A stretch of DNA of 6,555 nucleotides, from contig RGMU01000087.1 of assembly GCA_010021705.1 (NCBI GenBank), positions 1-6,555 of the forward strand, given 5' to 3'. Origin of the DNA: Chitinophagia bacterium (lineage in GTDB: Bacteria > Bacteroidota > Bacteroidia > Chitinophagales > Chitinophagaceae). The notes beneath the pieces were generated by a model. It saw only the letters and a list, made by a program, of their open reading frames with translations. It was not told the origin of the DNA and made no database searches. Shown piece after piece: positions 6,135 through 6,555 of this stretch. The position numbers and the translations under genes are program-made. Position 1 is the first letter of the stretch, and every line of letters starts with the position of its first letter.

Positions 6135-6555
6135 TTACGCTATGCCATTAATTTCCTGTTCGCTTAATCCTAATTCCGCAGCTATTGCATTAATAGAAAA
6201 ACCCATTTTCAGCATTGCTTTAGCTGCTATTAGTTTGCCCTCTTGCAAGCCCTCTGCTTTGCCTTCCGCTTTACCTAATTCCATTCCCTCCTGCAAGCCT
6301 TCTACTTTGCCTAATTCTTTCCCCTCCTGCAAGCCTCGTTGCAGCCCCTTCTCCGTAGCTTCGTTAAGGGCAGTGGTCATCACGCTATAAGCATCCCAAT
6401 ATGCCTTTTGGCTGTCAAAATACTCTGCTTGCTCGGCTTTGCTATATGCCAATACCTGTGCCGTATGCACCGCATCTTCAAATACTATATCGTTCTTAAA
6501 CAACTGCGGTATTTGAACGTCAAAAGATTCTAAATTATTTATAAAGTAAAACCAC
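6135..6555 (-). CDS. Rpn-family (PDDEXK_2) recombination-promoting nuclease, second copy, C-terminal part, 5' end outside window
   Basis: The minus-strand frame is open to the right edge (first full codon 6554-6552), giving 139 residues before TAA 6137-6135. It begins WFYFINNLESFDVQ and continues LFKNDIVFEDAVHTAQVLAY, which is typical of the end of the nuclease domain in this family. A short-ORF start at TTG 6503 would be an artefact, since coding continues upstream. The segment shared with the left copy ends at 6345. Nine G-x-x-E tetrapeptides (6344-6237) follow, then a 33-aa tail with an ELGLSEQEI motif. That tail is related to the left copy's tail but clearly diverged. The catalytic residues lie outside the window. 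An ATG at 6380-6378, equivalent to ATG 76 in the left copy, could start an 81-aa intragenic product. Another ATG, at MELGKAEG, follows AGGAGG with only two bases between, too close for good initiation. Confidence 0.85.
   Translation of the reverse strand, partial: WFYFINNLESFDVQIPQLFKNDIVFEDAVHTAQVLAYSKAEQAEYFDSQKAYWDAYSVMTTALNEATEKGLQRGLQEGKELGKVEGLQEGMELGKAEGKAEGLQEGKLIAAKAMLKMGFSINAIAAELGLSEQEINGIA
6237..6344 (-). repeat. Tetrapeptide repeat tract in the right Rpn gene
   Basis: Nine 12-nt units encode LQRG, LQEG, KELG, KVEG, LQEG, MELG, KAEG, KAEG and LQEG. The unit type is the same as in the left copy, but number and order differ (nine against eleven). The 24-nt GLQEGIEK unit of the left copy is absent. 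Confidence 0.9.
6345..6455 (-). repeat. Right arm of a long inverted repeat (Rpn coding sequence)
   Basis: This is the partner of bases 1-111, at 108 of 111 identity with silent differences only. Bases 6456-6555 continue the Rpn gene and have no counterpart in the window, because the left copy is cut at base 1. Confidence 0.95.

Noticed and set aside
1..6455. Composite transposon or insertion sequence bounded by terminal inverted repeats
   Set aside because: The inverted repeat is coding sequence for two separate Rpn genes, not terminal repeats. No target-site duplication or transposase of a known IS family is seen, and the interior holds cellular genes.

Overview
The window looks like a piece of a Bacteroidota chromosome, possibly from the Chitinophagales/Sphingobacteriales side; genus cannot be called. 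The signs are exact matches to the Bacteroidota -7 promoter element (TAnnTTTG) upstream of both full-length genes, no clear Shine-Dalgarno sequences before their starts, moderate G+C, a large membrane-anchored PpiD/SurA-type foldase of the length usual in that phylum, and Rpn-family (PDDEXK_2) proteins with long G-x-x-E repeat tails.

Layout. Positions 1-357 (+) hold the 3' end of an Rpn-family nuclease gene. Positions 464-3598 (+) hold a complete 1044-aa UvrD-type helicase fused to a RecB-like nuclease with a probable four-cysteine Fe-S cluster. A 197-nt convergent gap (3599-3795) contains a strong bidirectional terminator and some unexplained structured or decayed sequence. Positions 5944-3796 (-) hold a PpiD-like periplasmic foldase gene whose reading frame is broken near its end: the main frame stops at 4007 and the last 77 codons continue in another frame. 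A 190-nt gap (5945-6134) carries its promoter. Positions 6555-6135 (-) hold the 3' part of a second Rpn-family gene.

How the parts relate. The two Rpn genes point inward from the two edges. Their first overlapping 111 nt are identical at 108 positions, with three synonymous changes, and then they diverge abruptly into different repeat tracts and C-terminal tails. They form an inverted repeat around about 6.2 kb. Recombination between them would flip the helicase and foldase genes and also swap the two Rpn tails. The Rpn C-terminal tail is the part reported in E. coli to be made separately as an intragenic antitoxin, so this tail-swapping geometry is the most interesting idea here. It is an inference. 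The helicase-nuclease and the foldase look like ordinary cellular genes that lie between the repeats.
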